Assembly: GCF_008831265.1 (NCBI RefSeq)
Contig: NZ_VTTH01000004.1
Location: 186,001-250,000, forward strand
DNA from: Lacisediminimonas profundi
GTDB taxonomy: Bacteria; Pseudomonadota; Gammaproteobacteria; Burkholderiales; Burkholderiaceae_D
Direction: 5' to 3'
DNA: 64,000 nucleotides
The notes beneath the pieces are model-generated. The model had not been told where the DNA came from and searched no databases. It saw nothing but the letters and a program-made list of their open reading frames with translations. The position numbers were made by a program, and so were the translations under genes. Below are positions 54,667-62,911 of this stretch, one piece after another. Numbering within the stretch: position 1 is the first letter of the stretch; every line of letters starts with the position of its first letter.

Positions 54667-54690
54667 ACATTTTGTTGGCCAGCAAAATGT
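54667..54690. repeat. 24-bp near-perfect palindrome
   Basis: Arms ACATTTTG (54667-54674) and CAAAATGT (54683-54690) around a TGGCCA centre; symmetric at all but one pair. Looks like a dimeric-protein operator or recombination core rather than a terminator. Confidence 0.8.
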
Positions 54691-54742
54691 TTGCCCCCGA
54701 GCCGGCACTTTCCAAATAGTGCGGAATCTAACCCTTCTTGAT

Positions 54743-54780
54743 TCCGACCAACTTGTTGCTATCCCTCAAGCTGACAATTG
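54743..54780 (+). repeat. Imperfect direct repeat, unit 1 (unit 2 at 54872-54909)
   Basis: Both units read TCCGACC, two bases, CTTGTTGCT, five variable bases, TCAAGCT, one base, ACAAT. About 29 of 38 positions match, 129 bp apart. Seen directly; function unknown. Confidence 0.65.
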
Positions 54781-54978
54781 ATCCCATCCAAGAGGCCAGA
54801 TAGTCAATCGTTGATCATGGGTATGTCGGTGTCAGCGCGATGTCGTTGCGCGAATGCCGGGCATTTTGGCCTCCGACCGGCTTGTTGCTGCCGGTCAAGC
54901 TAACAATGCTTGAGGCGAAAAATACGAAATCTATACTGAGTATCACTCATCTACTTTTTACCATTGGTGACCAAGCTC

Positions 54979-55449
54979 ATGCGCATCGCACCAGTACACA
55001 TTTCGCCCGCTGGCCCATCGGCCGTTGCCCGCTGCAACCGCGGCTTCACCCTGATCGAGATCATGGTCGTGGTGGTGATCATGGGCATACTCGCGGCCCT
55101 GGTCGTGCCCAAGCTGATGGGGCGCGCTGACGACGCCCGCATTACGGCGGCGCGCCAGGATATTTCGACCCTGATGCAGGCGCTCAAGCTTTACAAGCTG
55201 GACAACCAGCGCTATCCAACCACGGAGCAGGGATTGCAGGCCCTGGTTGTCCGGCCGCAGAGCGGCCCTCCGGCACCTGGCTGGAAGGTCGGCGGCTACG
55301 TCGACAAGCTGCCGAAAGATCCTTGGGGAAACCCCTACCAGTTCCTTTCTCCCGGCGTCAAAGGTGAGATTGACGTTTTCTCGCTCGGCGCGGATGGGCA
55401 GCCTGGCGGCAGTGGCAACGACGCCGACATCGGGTCGTGGGATATCTGA
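54979..55449 (+). CDS. gspG: Type II secretion major pseudopilin GspG
   Basis: 156 aa. Prepilin peptidase site after Gly22 (RG|FTLIEIMVVVVIMGILAALVVPKLMG). The globular domain has GLQALV, DPWGNPYQF and the calcium-loop end IDVFSLGADGQPGG ... DIGSW typical of GspG. It polymerises into the periplasmic pseudopilus that pushes folded substrates through the secretin. A TTG five codons upstream is a less likely start. First gene of gspGHIJKLMNDE. Confidence 0.97.
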   Translation: MRIAPVHISPAGPSAVARCNRGFTLIEIMVVVVIMGILAALVVPKLMGRADDARITAARQDISTLMQALKLYKLDNQRYPTTEQGLQALVVRPQSGPPAPGWKVGGYVDKLPKDPWGNPYQFLSPGVKGEIDVFSLGADGQPGGSGNDADIGSWDI

Positions 55450-55925
55450 CGACATGGCCCGCATTGCGGCGCGCGAGGGGCTTCACGCTGCTCGAGTTGC
55501 TGGTCGTCCTGGTGATCGTCGGCATCACCATGGGCTTCATCGCTTTCAACGCACTGCCGGATGAACGGCAGCAGTTGCACAACGAAGCACAACGGATCGC
55601 GCTGCTGATGCAACTGGCGCGCGACGAAGCGATCGTGCGCAATCGTCCAATTGCATTCGAGTCGGGGGGGGACGGCTATCGCTTCCTGCTGCGCGAGGAA
55701 AACAAATGGCTGGGGCTGGAAGGTGACGAGTTGCTGCATGCGCGCAGCTTCAAGCGGCCGCCTGTCTCGCTGTCGATCGTTCCGGCTTCGGTCGGCGAGT
55801 CGAATCCGATGCGCATCGTGTTCGGCCGCGAGCCGGTTGACAAGCCCTTTGTGCTGACGCTGGCAAGCGCGCAGGTGTCGGTGTCAATCCGTGCCGATGG
55901 CATTGGCCATTTCACAGTCGAGTAA
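55437..55925 (+). CDS. gspH: Type II secretion minor pseudopilin GspH
   Basis: 162 aa from a GTG at 55437 that overlaps gspG by 13 bp; no ATG lies before the leader. Cleavage after Gly15 (ARG|FTLLELLVVLVIVGITMGF) with Glu5 of the mature protein. The GspH-type body has LLMQLARDEAIVRNRPIAFE. Sits near the pseudopilus tip complex. Confidence 0.92.
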   Translation: MGYLTTWPALRRARGFTLLELLVVLVIVGITMGFIAFNALPDERQQLHNEAQRIALLMQLARDEAIVRNRPIAFESGGDGYRFLLREENKWLGLEGDELLHARSFKRPPVSLSIVPASVGESNPMRIVFGREPVDKPFVLTLASAQVSVSIRADGIGHFTVE

Positions 55926-55929
55926 GGCC

Positions 55930-56304
55930 ATGATGAATCGATGCCAGGCCGGGTTCACGCTGCTTGAGGTGCTGGTGGCGCTGTTCATCGTCGGCACCGC
56001 GCTGGGAGCCAGCCTGCGAGCGGTCGGCAGCCTGACGACCAACAGCGCCGACCTGCGCGCATCGATGATGGCGACCTGGTCAGCCGAGAATCGCCTGACG
56101 CAGATCCGGCTGGCGCGCGAGTGGCCCGCGTTGGGGCAGCGCAGCTTCGAATGTCCGCAGGGCGAGCTGCCCTTGCAGTGCGAGGAAAATGTGTACGCAA
56201 CGCCGAATCCGTCGTTTCGCCGGGTCGAGGTCAGCGTGTCCGACACGCGTGATGCGGGGCGGCGCATCATCAAGCTCGCGCAGGTGGTGCCCAATGCGCT
56301 CTGA
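55930..56304 (+). CDS. gspI: Type II secretion minor pseudopilin GspI
   Basis: 124 aa. Leader MMNRCQAG|FTLLEVLVALFIVGTALGA; the body RLTQIRLAREWPALGQR is typical for GspI. First of two adjacent ATGs, four bases after the gspH stop. Nucleates the I-J-K tip complex. Confidence 0.93.
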   Translation: MMNRCQAGFTLLEVLVALFIVGTALGASLRAVGSLTTNSADLRASMMATWSAENRLTQIRLAREWPALGQRSFECPQGELPLQCEENVYATPNPSFRRVEVSVSDTRDAGRRIIKLAQVVPNAL

Positions 56305-57046
56305 GTCTTGCAAACGGTTCTGGATTGCGCGGCCATGCGCCCGTTCCGGCATGACCCTGGTCGAGCTGCTGGTCGCGATCAGCGTGCTGGCAGTGGTCGC
56401 GGTGATGGGTTGGCGCGGCCTCGACACCATAATCCGCGCCCGGGTCTCGCTGACCGATGAACTGGAGCAGACCCGCGGCCTGCAGCTTTCATTCGCCCAA
56501 ATGCAGAACGACTGCGCCCAGATCGCGTCCTCAGTGCTGTTGCAGAACCGGCAGCCGCTGCGCATCGATCAGGGGCGACTGTCGCTGGTGCGGACCGTGC
56601 AGACCGAGGCGCAGCCGCTGCGGGTGCAGGTGGTCACCTACCAGGTGAACGGCGGTGTGCTGATGCGACGCGAGCAGCCAGCCACGCGCGACCTGCTGGA
56701 AATCGACGCCCAGATGCAGGTCGCCATGACCGGCGGCGCGGGTGGCAGTTCCGGAGCGGATCCGGCAGGGAGTCGGGCGGGATCGGCGGTCGCGCTGCAG
56801 CCAGGGGTCGCTTCAATCGCGCTCCGGCTTTGGGCCGATGACAAGCGGGGCTGGCGCGCGGCGGACGTGCAGGACAGCGGCAGCATTGCCGAACCCGCGC
56901 AGGCCGTTTCCGGCAAGGCGCAGGTGATTGCACAGGCTACCGGCGCCGCTGCGACGCGCACGGCGTACACCGGCCTGGAGATGACATTGCGCCTGGCCGG
57001 GCGCGGCACGGCCATGCAAAAGATTTTCCTGCTGGGGGCCGTGTGA
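56294..57046 (+). CDS. gspJ: Type II secretion minor pseudopilin GspJ
   Basis: 250 aa, overlapping gspI by 11 bp. Leader cleaved after Gly19 (ARSG|MTLVELLVAISVLAVVAVMGW), with Met rather than the usual Phe at +1. The body has LSFAQMQNDCAQI and LVRTVQT of GspJ. Residues about 155-175 (GGAGGSSGADPAGSRAGSA) form a Gly/Ser/Ala insertion not usual for the family. Confidence 0.92.
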   Translation: MRSESCKRFWIARPCARSGMTLVELLVAISVLAVVAVMGWRGLDTIIRARVSLTDELEQTRGLQLSFAQMQNDCAQIASSVLLQNRQPLRIDQGRLSLVRTVQTEAQPLRVQVVTYQVNGGVLMRREQPATRDLLEIDAQMQVAMTGGAGGSSGADPAGSRAGSAVALQPGVASIALRLWADDKRGWRAADVQDSGSIAEPAQAVSGKAQVIAQATGAAATRTAYTGLEMTLRLAGRGTAMQKIFLLGAV

Positions 57047-57978
57047 TGCGGCGCGCGCGGCAACAGGGTGTCGCGGTGGTTACGGCGATGTTGCTGACGA
57101 CGCTGGCGATCACCATCGTTGCCAGCCTGTTCTGGCAACAGCAGGTACAGGTCAGGTCGATTGAAAACCAGCGGCTGCAGTTGCAGAAGCAATGGATATT
57201 GCGCGGCGCGCTGGACTGGGCGCGCTTGATCCTGCGTGAAGACGCCAAATTCTCGACAGTGGATGGCCTGGACGAACCGTGGGCGGTGCCGCTTTCGGAA
57301 ACCAAGCTGGACCAGTATGTCGAGAATGGCCGCGCCGACAGCGATGCTTCCGATGCCGCGCTGTCAGGCAGCATCGTCGACGCGCAGTCCCTTTTCAACC
57401 TCACCAACGTGGCGCCCAACGGCGTGGTGGATGCGGCCGAAGTGCTGGCGTTCTCCCGGCTGCTGGTCAGCCAGCGCATCGATCCCGGCCTGGCGCAGAA
57501 GACTGCCGACCTGATGAAAGCGGCGGCGCCGGTGCCGCCGGCAAGCGTGGCACAGCCGACGGCAAGCTCGTCGCAACTGCCGCTGACCCAGGTCGATGAC
57601 CTGCTGGCCGTGGCGGGCTTCACGCCGGAATTTGTCGAACGCTTGCGACCGTTCGTGGTCGTGCTGCCGCGCGCCACGCCGGTCAACGTCAACACGGCGC
57701 CGGCCGAAGTCCTGAGCGCAAGGGTGGCCGGCCTGGCAGCCGGCGACGCCGCCGCCGTCGTCACGGCGCGCCAGACCGCAAGCTTTCGCGATGTGGCCGA
57801 TTTCAACCGGCGGCTGCAGGCCAGCGGCGCGCGCGCCGAGCCGAGCGCGTTGTCGGTGACCACCAATTTTTTCCTCGTCAACGGCCGGGTGCGCATGGCG
57901 CGTGCCGGGCTCGACGTGCAGGCGCTGATAGAGCGCAACGGGCCGCGCACCAATGTGATCTGGGTGCGGGAACACTGA
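57046..57978 (+). CDS. gspK: Type II secretion minor pseudopilin GspK
   Basis: 310 aa, the large tip pseudopilin. Leader MRRARQQG|VAVVTAMLLTTLAITIVASLF, without Glu5 as normal for GspK. The body contains NGRADSDASDAALSGSIVDAQSLFNLTN, then VNVNTAPAEVLSARV of the SAM-like part. Starts at the gspJ stop (TGATG); a GTG one codon upstream is an alternative. Confidence 0.94.
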   Translation: MRRARQQGVAVVTAMLLTTLAITIVASLFWQQQVQVRSIENQRLQLQKQWILRGALDWARLILREDAKFSTVDGLDEPWAVPLSETKLDQYVENGRADSDASDAALSGSIVDAQSLFNLTNVAPNGVVDAAEVLAFSRLLVSQRIDPGLAQKTADLMKAAAPVPPASVAQPTASSSQLPLTQVDDLLAVAGFTPEFVERLRPFVVVLPRATPVNVNTAPAEVLSARVAGLAAGDAAAVVTARQTASFRDVADFNRRLQASGARAEPSALSVTTNFFLVNGRVRMARAGLDVQALIERNGPRTNVIWVREH

Positions 57979-58000
57979 ACACGAACGGGAGGCATCTTTC

Positions 58001-59269
58001 ATGAGCACGCTCTACATACGCATGCCTTCCAAGGCGGCGGCGGAGAACGCCGGACACTGGACCGGGCTGCCCTGCCCGTATGCAGTCGCGGCCGACAACG
58101 GCAGGGTGGAGACCAGCGGCGTCGAGCCATTGTCGTCGCTGTCGGCCGAAGTGGCGCGCGCGCAGCGCGTGGTGCTGATCCTTGCCGCCAGCGATGTCGG
58201 CATCCTGCAGGTCCAGGTGCCGCCGATCTCGGCCGCCAGGCTGCGTGCGGCCCTGCCCAACCTGGTGGAAGACCAGCTGATATCGGATCCCGCCGAGTGC
58301 GTGCTGGTGGCCTCGGGAAGCGGCGGGGTGCGTACCGTCGGCGTGATCCAGCGTGCCTGGCTGGACCTGTTGTCGCGCAGTGTGCTGGCGGCGGGAGCCC
58401 GCAATGTCGCCGCCGTGCCGGCGCAGCTGTGCCTGCCGCACGAGGAAGGCATTGTCAGCGCCGGCCTGGCGCTGTACGAAGGGGATATCGACCTCGCCAT
58501 CCGCTTGTCCGGGCAGGAGGGCATCGGCGTGCCGATATTGCCTGACCCGCCGGCTGCGGCCGCGCCGGAAGTCATCGAAGCCCTGATCGCGGTTGCGCCG
58601 CATGCGAGCGTGCGCCTGTATGTGCCGCCCTCGGACCTGGACGCCTACCGCGCGGCGCTCGCCGAACATGCAGCAGCGCCACGAATCGAACTGCTTGAAG
58701 ACGACTGGCAGCACTGGATCGCCGGTGCCGCCGCAGCCCAGTGGCTCAACCTGATGACCGGAGTGGGAATGGCGGCGGCGCCGGCCATCGACTGGCGCGC
58801 ATGGCGCCTGCCGCTGGTGCTGGCCGGGGCCATGCTGGCGGTGAACGTGTTGGGCCTGAACATCGAATGGTGGCGCCTGCGCAGCGAAACAGATTCGCTG
58901 CGCACGATGATGAGCCAGATCTATCGGACTGCTTTTCCGAAGGATCCGGTGGTCGATCCGGTGGCCCAGATGAAACAGAAGCTGGCGGCGGCAAAGCGCA
59001 GCGCCGGCCAGCCGGCGCCGGATGATTTCCTGGCGCTGGCGGCCGGCTTCGGCGATGCGTGGAGCAGCAGCGCTGGTGCCGCCGGCGGTGCGGGCAGCCA
59101 GCTTGCCGCGCTCGACTACAAGGATCGCGGCCTGCTGGTCCGGTTCAAGCCAGATGCGAAGCCGTCGATCGAACAGGTTCGCAATGCCTTGTCGGCGCGC
59201 GCATTGTCGGTGTCGGCTGTGCCTGGCCAGGGTGGTGCGCAGGTGTGGCAGATCAGGAGCGAAAAATGA
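58001..59269 (+). CDS. gspL: Type II secretion inner-membrane protein GspL
   Basis: 422 aa. The cytoplasmic actin-like domain (1-260) docks GspE: RLRAALPNLVEDQLISDP and WLDLLSRSVLAAGARNVAAVPAQLCLP fit the family. One helix (about 267-285, LPLVLAGAMLAVNVLGLNI) leads to a periplasmic ferredoxin-like domain. Ribosome site CGGGAGG. Stop overlaps the gspM start. Confidence 0.93.
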   Translation: MSTLYIRMPSKAAAENAGHWTGLPCPYAVAADNGRVETSGVEPLSSLSAEVARAQRVVLILAASDVGILQVQVPPISAARLRAALPNLVEDQLISDPAECVLVASGSGGVRTVGVIQRAWLDLLSRSVLAAGARNVAAVPAQLCLPHEEGIVSAGLALYEGDIDLAIRLSGQEGIGVPILPDPPAAAAPEVIEALIAVAPHASVRLYVPPSDLDAYRAALAEHAAAPRIELLEDDWQHWIAGAAAAQWLNLMTGVGMAAAPAIDWRAWRLPLVLAGAMLAVNVLGLNIEWWRLRSETDSLRTMMSQIYRTAFPKDPVVDPVAQMKQKLAAAKRSAGQPAPDDFLALAAGFGDAWSSSAGAAGGAGSQLAALDYKDRGLLVRFKPDAKPSIEQVRNALSARALSVSAVPGQGGAQVWQIRSEK

Positions 59270-59790
59270 ACATCGACATGAGTGCCGGCCGCCTGGGTGC
59301 CGTGGTCCAGCCAATCCAGGACTACTGGTCAAGCCGAAATCCGCGCGATCGCATGCTGATCCTGTTCGTGCTGTCGGCGATCGGACTGGCCCTGGTTTAC
59401 CTGTTGCTGCTGGAGCCCGCCATCAGCGGACGTGCCCGCTTGGACAAGAACCTGCCGGCGCTGCGCCAGCAGGTGATGCAGATGCAGGCCATGGCCACTG
59501 AGCTGGGAACGGCGCCGGCTGCGCCGGCAGCGGCGTCGGCCGAGCCGCTTACCCGCGATAGCGTCGAGGCGGCCCTGGCGCGGGCGGGACTGAAGGCGCA
59601 GAGCATCAGCGTCGGCGGCGAATTCATCCGGCTCCAGTTGAATGGCATTTCATTTGCCGCGCTGGTTGGCTGGCTCGACCAGGCAGGCAAGACATCGGGA
59701 ATTTTGGTGGTGGAGACCAGCATTGTTGCGCAAAGTCAACCCGACTCGGTCAACGCGACCCTAACGTTGCGTCAACAGAGGCGAGAATGA
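59266..59790 (+). CDS. gspM: Type II secretion inner-membrane protein GspM
   Basis: 174 aa with one helix (about 30-50, MLILFVLSAIGLALVYLLLLEP) and a periplasmic ferredoxin-like domain ending SVNATLTLRQQRR. It partners GspL. The ATG overlaps gspL by 4 bp. An 80-bp spacer with a strong ribosome site separates it from gspN. Confidence 0.92.
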   Translation: MNIDMSAGRLGAVVQPIQDYWSSRNPRDRMLILFVLSAIGLALVYLLLLEPAISGRARLDKNLPALRQQVMQMQAMATELGTAPAAPAAASAEPLTRDSVEAALARAGLKAQSISVGGEFIRLQLNGISFAALVGWLDQAGKTSGILVVETSIVAQSQPDSVNATLTLRQQRRE

Positions 59791-59869
59791 CTGCGATGAC
59801 TGCGATCACGGCGTCGTTCCTTTTTTCCGTTGCGAATCCAGGTTTGCTTGCCGGGGGAGGGTATGTCCA

Positions 59870-60643
59870 GTGCTGCGGGTATTGATCTGGATATTGACCG
59901 CGATGATCGCAGTCGCGGCGACTGCTCTCGTGGCACTGCCCGCGTCCTGGATGTCGCCGCTGGTGGAACGGCAGACTGGGGGCCGCCTGGCGCTCGGCGA
60001 TCCGCAGGGCAGCCTGTGGCAAGGCTCGGCTTTCGTCGGTGCTGCGCCCGGCCGTTCGGAGCCGGTGACGCCGCTCCTGCCCGGACGATTTGCATGGACG
60101 CTGTCGCCGGCGCTGCTGCTGGGCCGGGTGCATCTGCAATTGAGCAATCCGGCTGCGCTGTCGCAGGACGTGACGCTGACCGGCAGCTGGTATCGCTGGC
60201 AACTCAGCCCGGCAGCGATAGCGATGCCGGCAGAGAGGCTCGCTGCGCTGGGCGCGCCCTTGAACACCCTGCAGCCGTCGGGCCGCATGACCCTGTCCTG
60301 GAGTCCGCTACAGCTGTCCCTTCAGGGAAACAACCTGCAGGTATCCGGACCGATGAAGCTGGATATGGACGAGATTTCGTCGCGCCTGTCGCCAATCCGC
60401 CCGCTCGGCGCCTACACGCTGGCTGCGCAATGGAATGGCGAGCAGGCGGATTTGCGCTTGTCGACGCGCAGCGGATCGTTGGTGTTGAACGGCAGCGGCC
60501 GGCTGGCCCGGGGACGGCTGCAATTTTCCGGTCGGGCCGAGGCTGCGCCGGGTGAAGAGGAAAAGCTGGGAAATCTGTTGAATCTGCTGGGGCAGCGCCG
60601 CTCTGAAGGCGGCAAGCAATACATCGCACTCGAGTTCAAATGA
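59870..60643 (+). CDS. gspN: Type II secretion protein GspN
   Basis: 257 aa from a GTG preceded by GGGGGAGGG; one N-terminal helix (VLIWILTAMIAVAATALVALPASWM) and a beta-rich periplasmic body with ASWMSPLVERQTGGRLALGDPQGSLWQGS. GspN is a non-essential inner-membrane component found in some T2SS. A nearby ATG at 59863 is in another frame. Overlaps gspD by 4 bp. Confidence 0.9.
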   Translation: MLRVLIWILTAMIAVAATALVALPASWMSPLVERQTGGRLALGDPQGSLWQGSAFVGAAPGRSEPVTPLLPGRFAWTLSPALLLGRVHLQLSNPAALSQDVTLTGSWYRWQLSPAAIAMPAERLAALGAPLNTLQPSGRMTLSWSPLQLSLQGNNLQVSGPMKLDMDEISSRLSPIRPLGAYTLAAQWNGEQADLRLSTRSGSLVLNGSGRLARGRLQFSGRAEAAPGEEEKLGNLLNLLGQRRSEGGKQYIALEFK

Positions 60644-62880
60644 AAAAAAACTATCCATACTTGCCCTCCCCCCTGGCGCTGCGGCGCTTCGGCGTCCGCA
60701 CGCTGGTGAATGCCATGCTGGCCTCCTTTGTCGCGGCGCAGGTGCCGGTAGTCCACGCGCAGCAACAGCCTGGGGCCAATCAGGCGACGCTCAATTTCGT
60801 GGGCGCCGACATCGAGTCGGTGGTGAAGGCGGTCGGGCATTACACCAAGCTCACCTTCATCGTCGATCCGCGGGTGAAAGGCACCATCAACCTGGTCGCC
60901 GAGAAGCCGGTCAGCAAGGCCCAGGCTTTCCAGATGCTGACGCAGACATTGCGACTGCAGGGCTATGCCGTGGTGAATGCGGACGGCGTCTACAAGGTGG
61001 TGCCGGAGGCAGACGCCAAGCTGCAGGGCGGGCCGATGCAAGCCAGCACCGTGCGCGGCGACCAGATCGCTACCCAGGTATTCCGGCTCAACTATGAAAA
61101 CGCGGTCAATCTGGTGCCGGTGCTGCGGCCGCTGATCTCGCCCAACAATACGATCAATGCCAACGCCGGCACCAACAGCCTGGTGGTGACCGACTACGCG
61201 GACAACCTGCGCCGCATCGGCCGCATCGTCGCCGCGCTGGACAACCCGGCGACCAGCGACCTCGACGTGGTGCCGATCAAGCATGCGATCGCCACCGACA
61301 TGGCGGTCACGCTGAACCGCCTGCTGGAACCGGGACCGGCCGGGCCGGGCGGCGAAGCGGGCCGGATTGGCGTGATGGCAGACTCGCGCACCAACTCCGT
61401 GATCATCCGCGCGCCATCCGCCGCCAGGGCAAATCTCGCCAAGTCCTTGATAGCCAAGCTCGACACGCCTACTGTAGCGACCGGCAACGTGCATGTGGTC
61501 CACTTGCGCAATGCCGAGGCGACGCGGCTGGCGCAGACGCTGCGCGCCGTAGTTGCTTCCGACAGTTCCCTCACCGCCGCCAGCACCGGCGCACCCGGAA
61601 CCACTGCAACGACACCCGCAGCGAGCACGACGACACCGTCGGCTACCGGCCAAGCCACGACCGCCGGCCTCGGTGCGCCGCCGTCCTCGCCTGCTTCGCA
61701 GCAAGGGCCGCTGCCAACCGGCGGGGCCGGCGGTTTCATTCAGGCCGATGCTGCTACCAACACCCTGATCATCACCGCCAATGAAGCGATCTACCGCAAC
61801 TTGCGAGCCGTCATCGACAAGCTCGACGCGCGGCGCGCCCAGGTCTATGTCGAGTCGCTGATTGTCGAAGTGTCGTCCAATCGGGCCGCCGAGTTCGGGA
61901 TCCAGTGGGCCGGCCTGTCGGGCGATGCCAACAGCCGTTATCGGGTCGGCTCGATCACCGGCTTTTCCAGCGCCGGCAACAACATGATCAACCAGGCGGT
62001 GGCGCGCGCGACCACTGGCAACCCGGTAGCGCCGGGCAACGGCATGAGCATCGGCATCTTCCGCCAGATCGCCGGCGAACTGACGCTGGGCGCGATCGCT
62101 CGTGCGCTGGAGTCGGATGCCGACGCCAACATCCTGTCCATGCCCAACCTGGTGACACTGGACAACGAGGAGGCGCGCATCATCGTCGGCCAGAACGTGC
62201 CATTCATCACCGGCCAGTACACCACCGCAGCATCCGGCGGCGGCGCCGGCGTCAATCCGTTCCAGACGGTGGAGCGGCGCGATATCGGCCTGTCGCTGCG
62301 GGTGCGTCCGCAAATCTCCGAGGGCGGCACGGTAAGGATGGCGATTTACCAGGAAACCTCGGCCATCCAGGACACCAGCAATTCCGCCGGACTGATCACC
62401 AGCAAGCGTTCCATCGACACCAATGTGCTGGTCGATGACGGCCAGATCATCGTGCTGGGCGGACTGATCGACGACAACACCCAGGGCGGGGTCGAGAAGG
62501 TGCCCGGGCTGGGCGACGTGCCGGTGCTCGGCAACTTCTTCAAATACCAGCGTCGCAGCCGGGTCAAGACCAACCTGATGGTGTTCCTGCGGCCGATCGT
62601 GGTGCGTTCCAATGAGCAAAGCGTGAATGTTGCAGGCGACCGCTACAGCTACATCCGCAACGCCCAGTACAACGCCCAGCCGCAGCCTTCCTGGATCCTG
62701 CCTGACCTCGGCGCGCCGCAACTTCCGCCGATGGAAGACGGTCGTATCGAAGGAAGCGGATTGATGAGCGTCCCGCCCGAACCCGCAGTGGCGTTGCCGC
62801 CGCAATCGGCCCCTGCCGTCACCGGCCCGGCGCCGGCGCCCTCTGACCCGGCGCTGGACCTGCGCAACCTGAAGAAATGA
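60640..62880 (+). CDS. gspD: Type II secretion outer-membrane secretin GspD
   Basis: 746 aa that form the 15-meric secretin pore. Signal peptide about 1-41 (ending PVVHA); N0 domain ATLNFVGADIESVVKAVGHYTKLTFIVDP, then N1-N3 domains; the N3 domain holds a Thr/Ser/Pro/Gly-rich insertion (about 310-365). The secretin core is at about 400-640 with NVPFITGQ, ERRDIGLSLRVRPQI and VLGGLIDDN. A Pro-rich tail ends the protein. Overlaps gspN. Confidence 0.96.
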   Translation: MKKNYPYLPSPLALRRFGVRTLVNAMLASFVAAQVPVVHAQQQPGANQATLNFVGADIESVVKAVGHYTKLTFIVDPRVKGTINLVAEKPVSKAQAFQMLTQTLRLQGYAVVNADGVYKVVPEADAKLQGGPMQASTVRGDQIATQVFRLNYENAVNLVPVLRPLISPNNTINANAGTNSLVVTDYADNLRRIGRIVAALDNPATSDLDVVPIKHAIATDMAVTLNRLLEPGPAGPGGEAGRIGVMADSRTNSVIIRAPSAARANLAKSLIAKLDTPTVATGNVHVVHLRNAEATRLAQTLRAVVASDSSLTAASTGAPGTTATTPAASTTTPSATGQATTAGLGAPPSSPASQQGPLPTGGAGGFIQADAATNTLIITANEAIYRNLRAVIDKLDARRAQVYVESLIVEVSSNRAAEFGIQWAGLSGDANSRYRVGSITGFSSAGNNMINQAVARATTGNPVAPGNGMSIGIFRQIAGELTLGAIARALESDADANILSMPNLVTLDNEEARIIVGQNVPFITGQYTTAASGGGAGVNPFQTVERRDIGLSLRVRPQISEGGTVRMAIYQETSAIQDTSNSAGLITSKRSIDTNVLVDDGQIIVLGGLIDDNTQGGVEKVPGLGDVPVLGNFFKYQRRSRVKTNLMVFLRPIVVRSNEQSVNVAGDRYSYIRNAQYNAQPQPSWILPDLGAPQLPPMEDGRIEGSGLMSVPPEPAVALPPQSAPAVTGPAPAPSDPALDLRNLKK

Positions 62881-62911
62881 AATGAATTGAAATGAAGGAA
62901 GCCACGGATTC

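Larger units (their letters stand above)
54515..54978. other. Palindrome-rich spacer between phoX and the T2SS operon
   Basis: 464 bases without a credible gene. It holds an inverted repeat GCCCGTCAC/GTGACGGGC (54534-54580), a hairpin with arms AAGGAATTC/GAATTCCTT (54595-54621), a near-palindrome with arms ACATTTTG/CAAAATGT (54667-54690), and an imperfect 38-bp direct repeat (54743-54780 and 54872-54909). The AT-rich last 60 bases before gspG should contain the T2SS promoter; no firm boxes were assigned. Confidence 0.6.

Noticed and set aside
54840-55130. 96-codon open frame upstream of gspG
   Set aside because: It overlaps the gspG start in another frame and its second half is out-of-frame gspG sequence.
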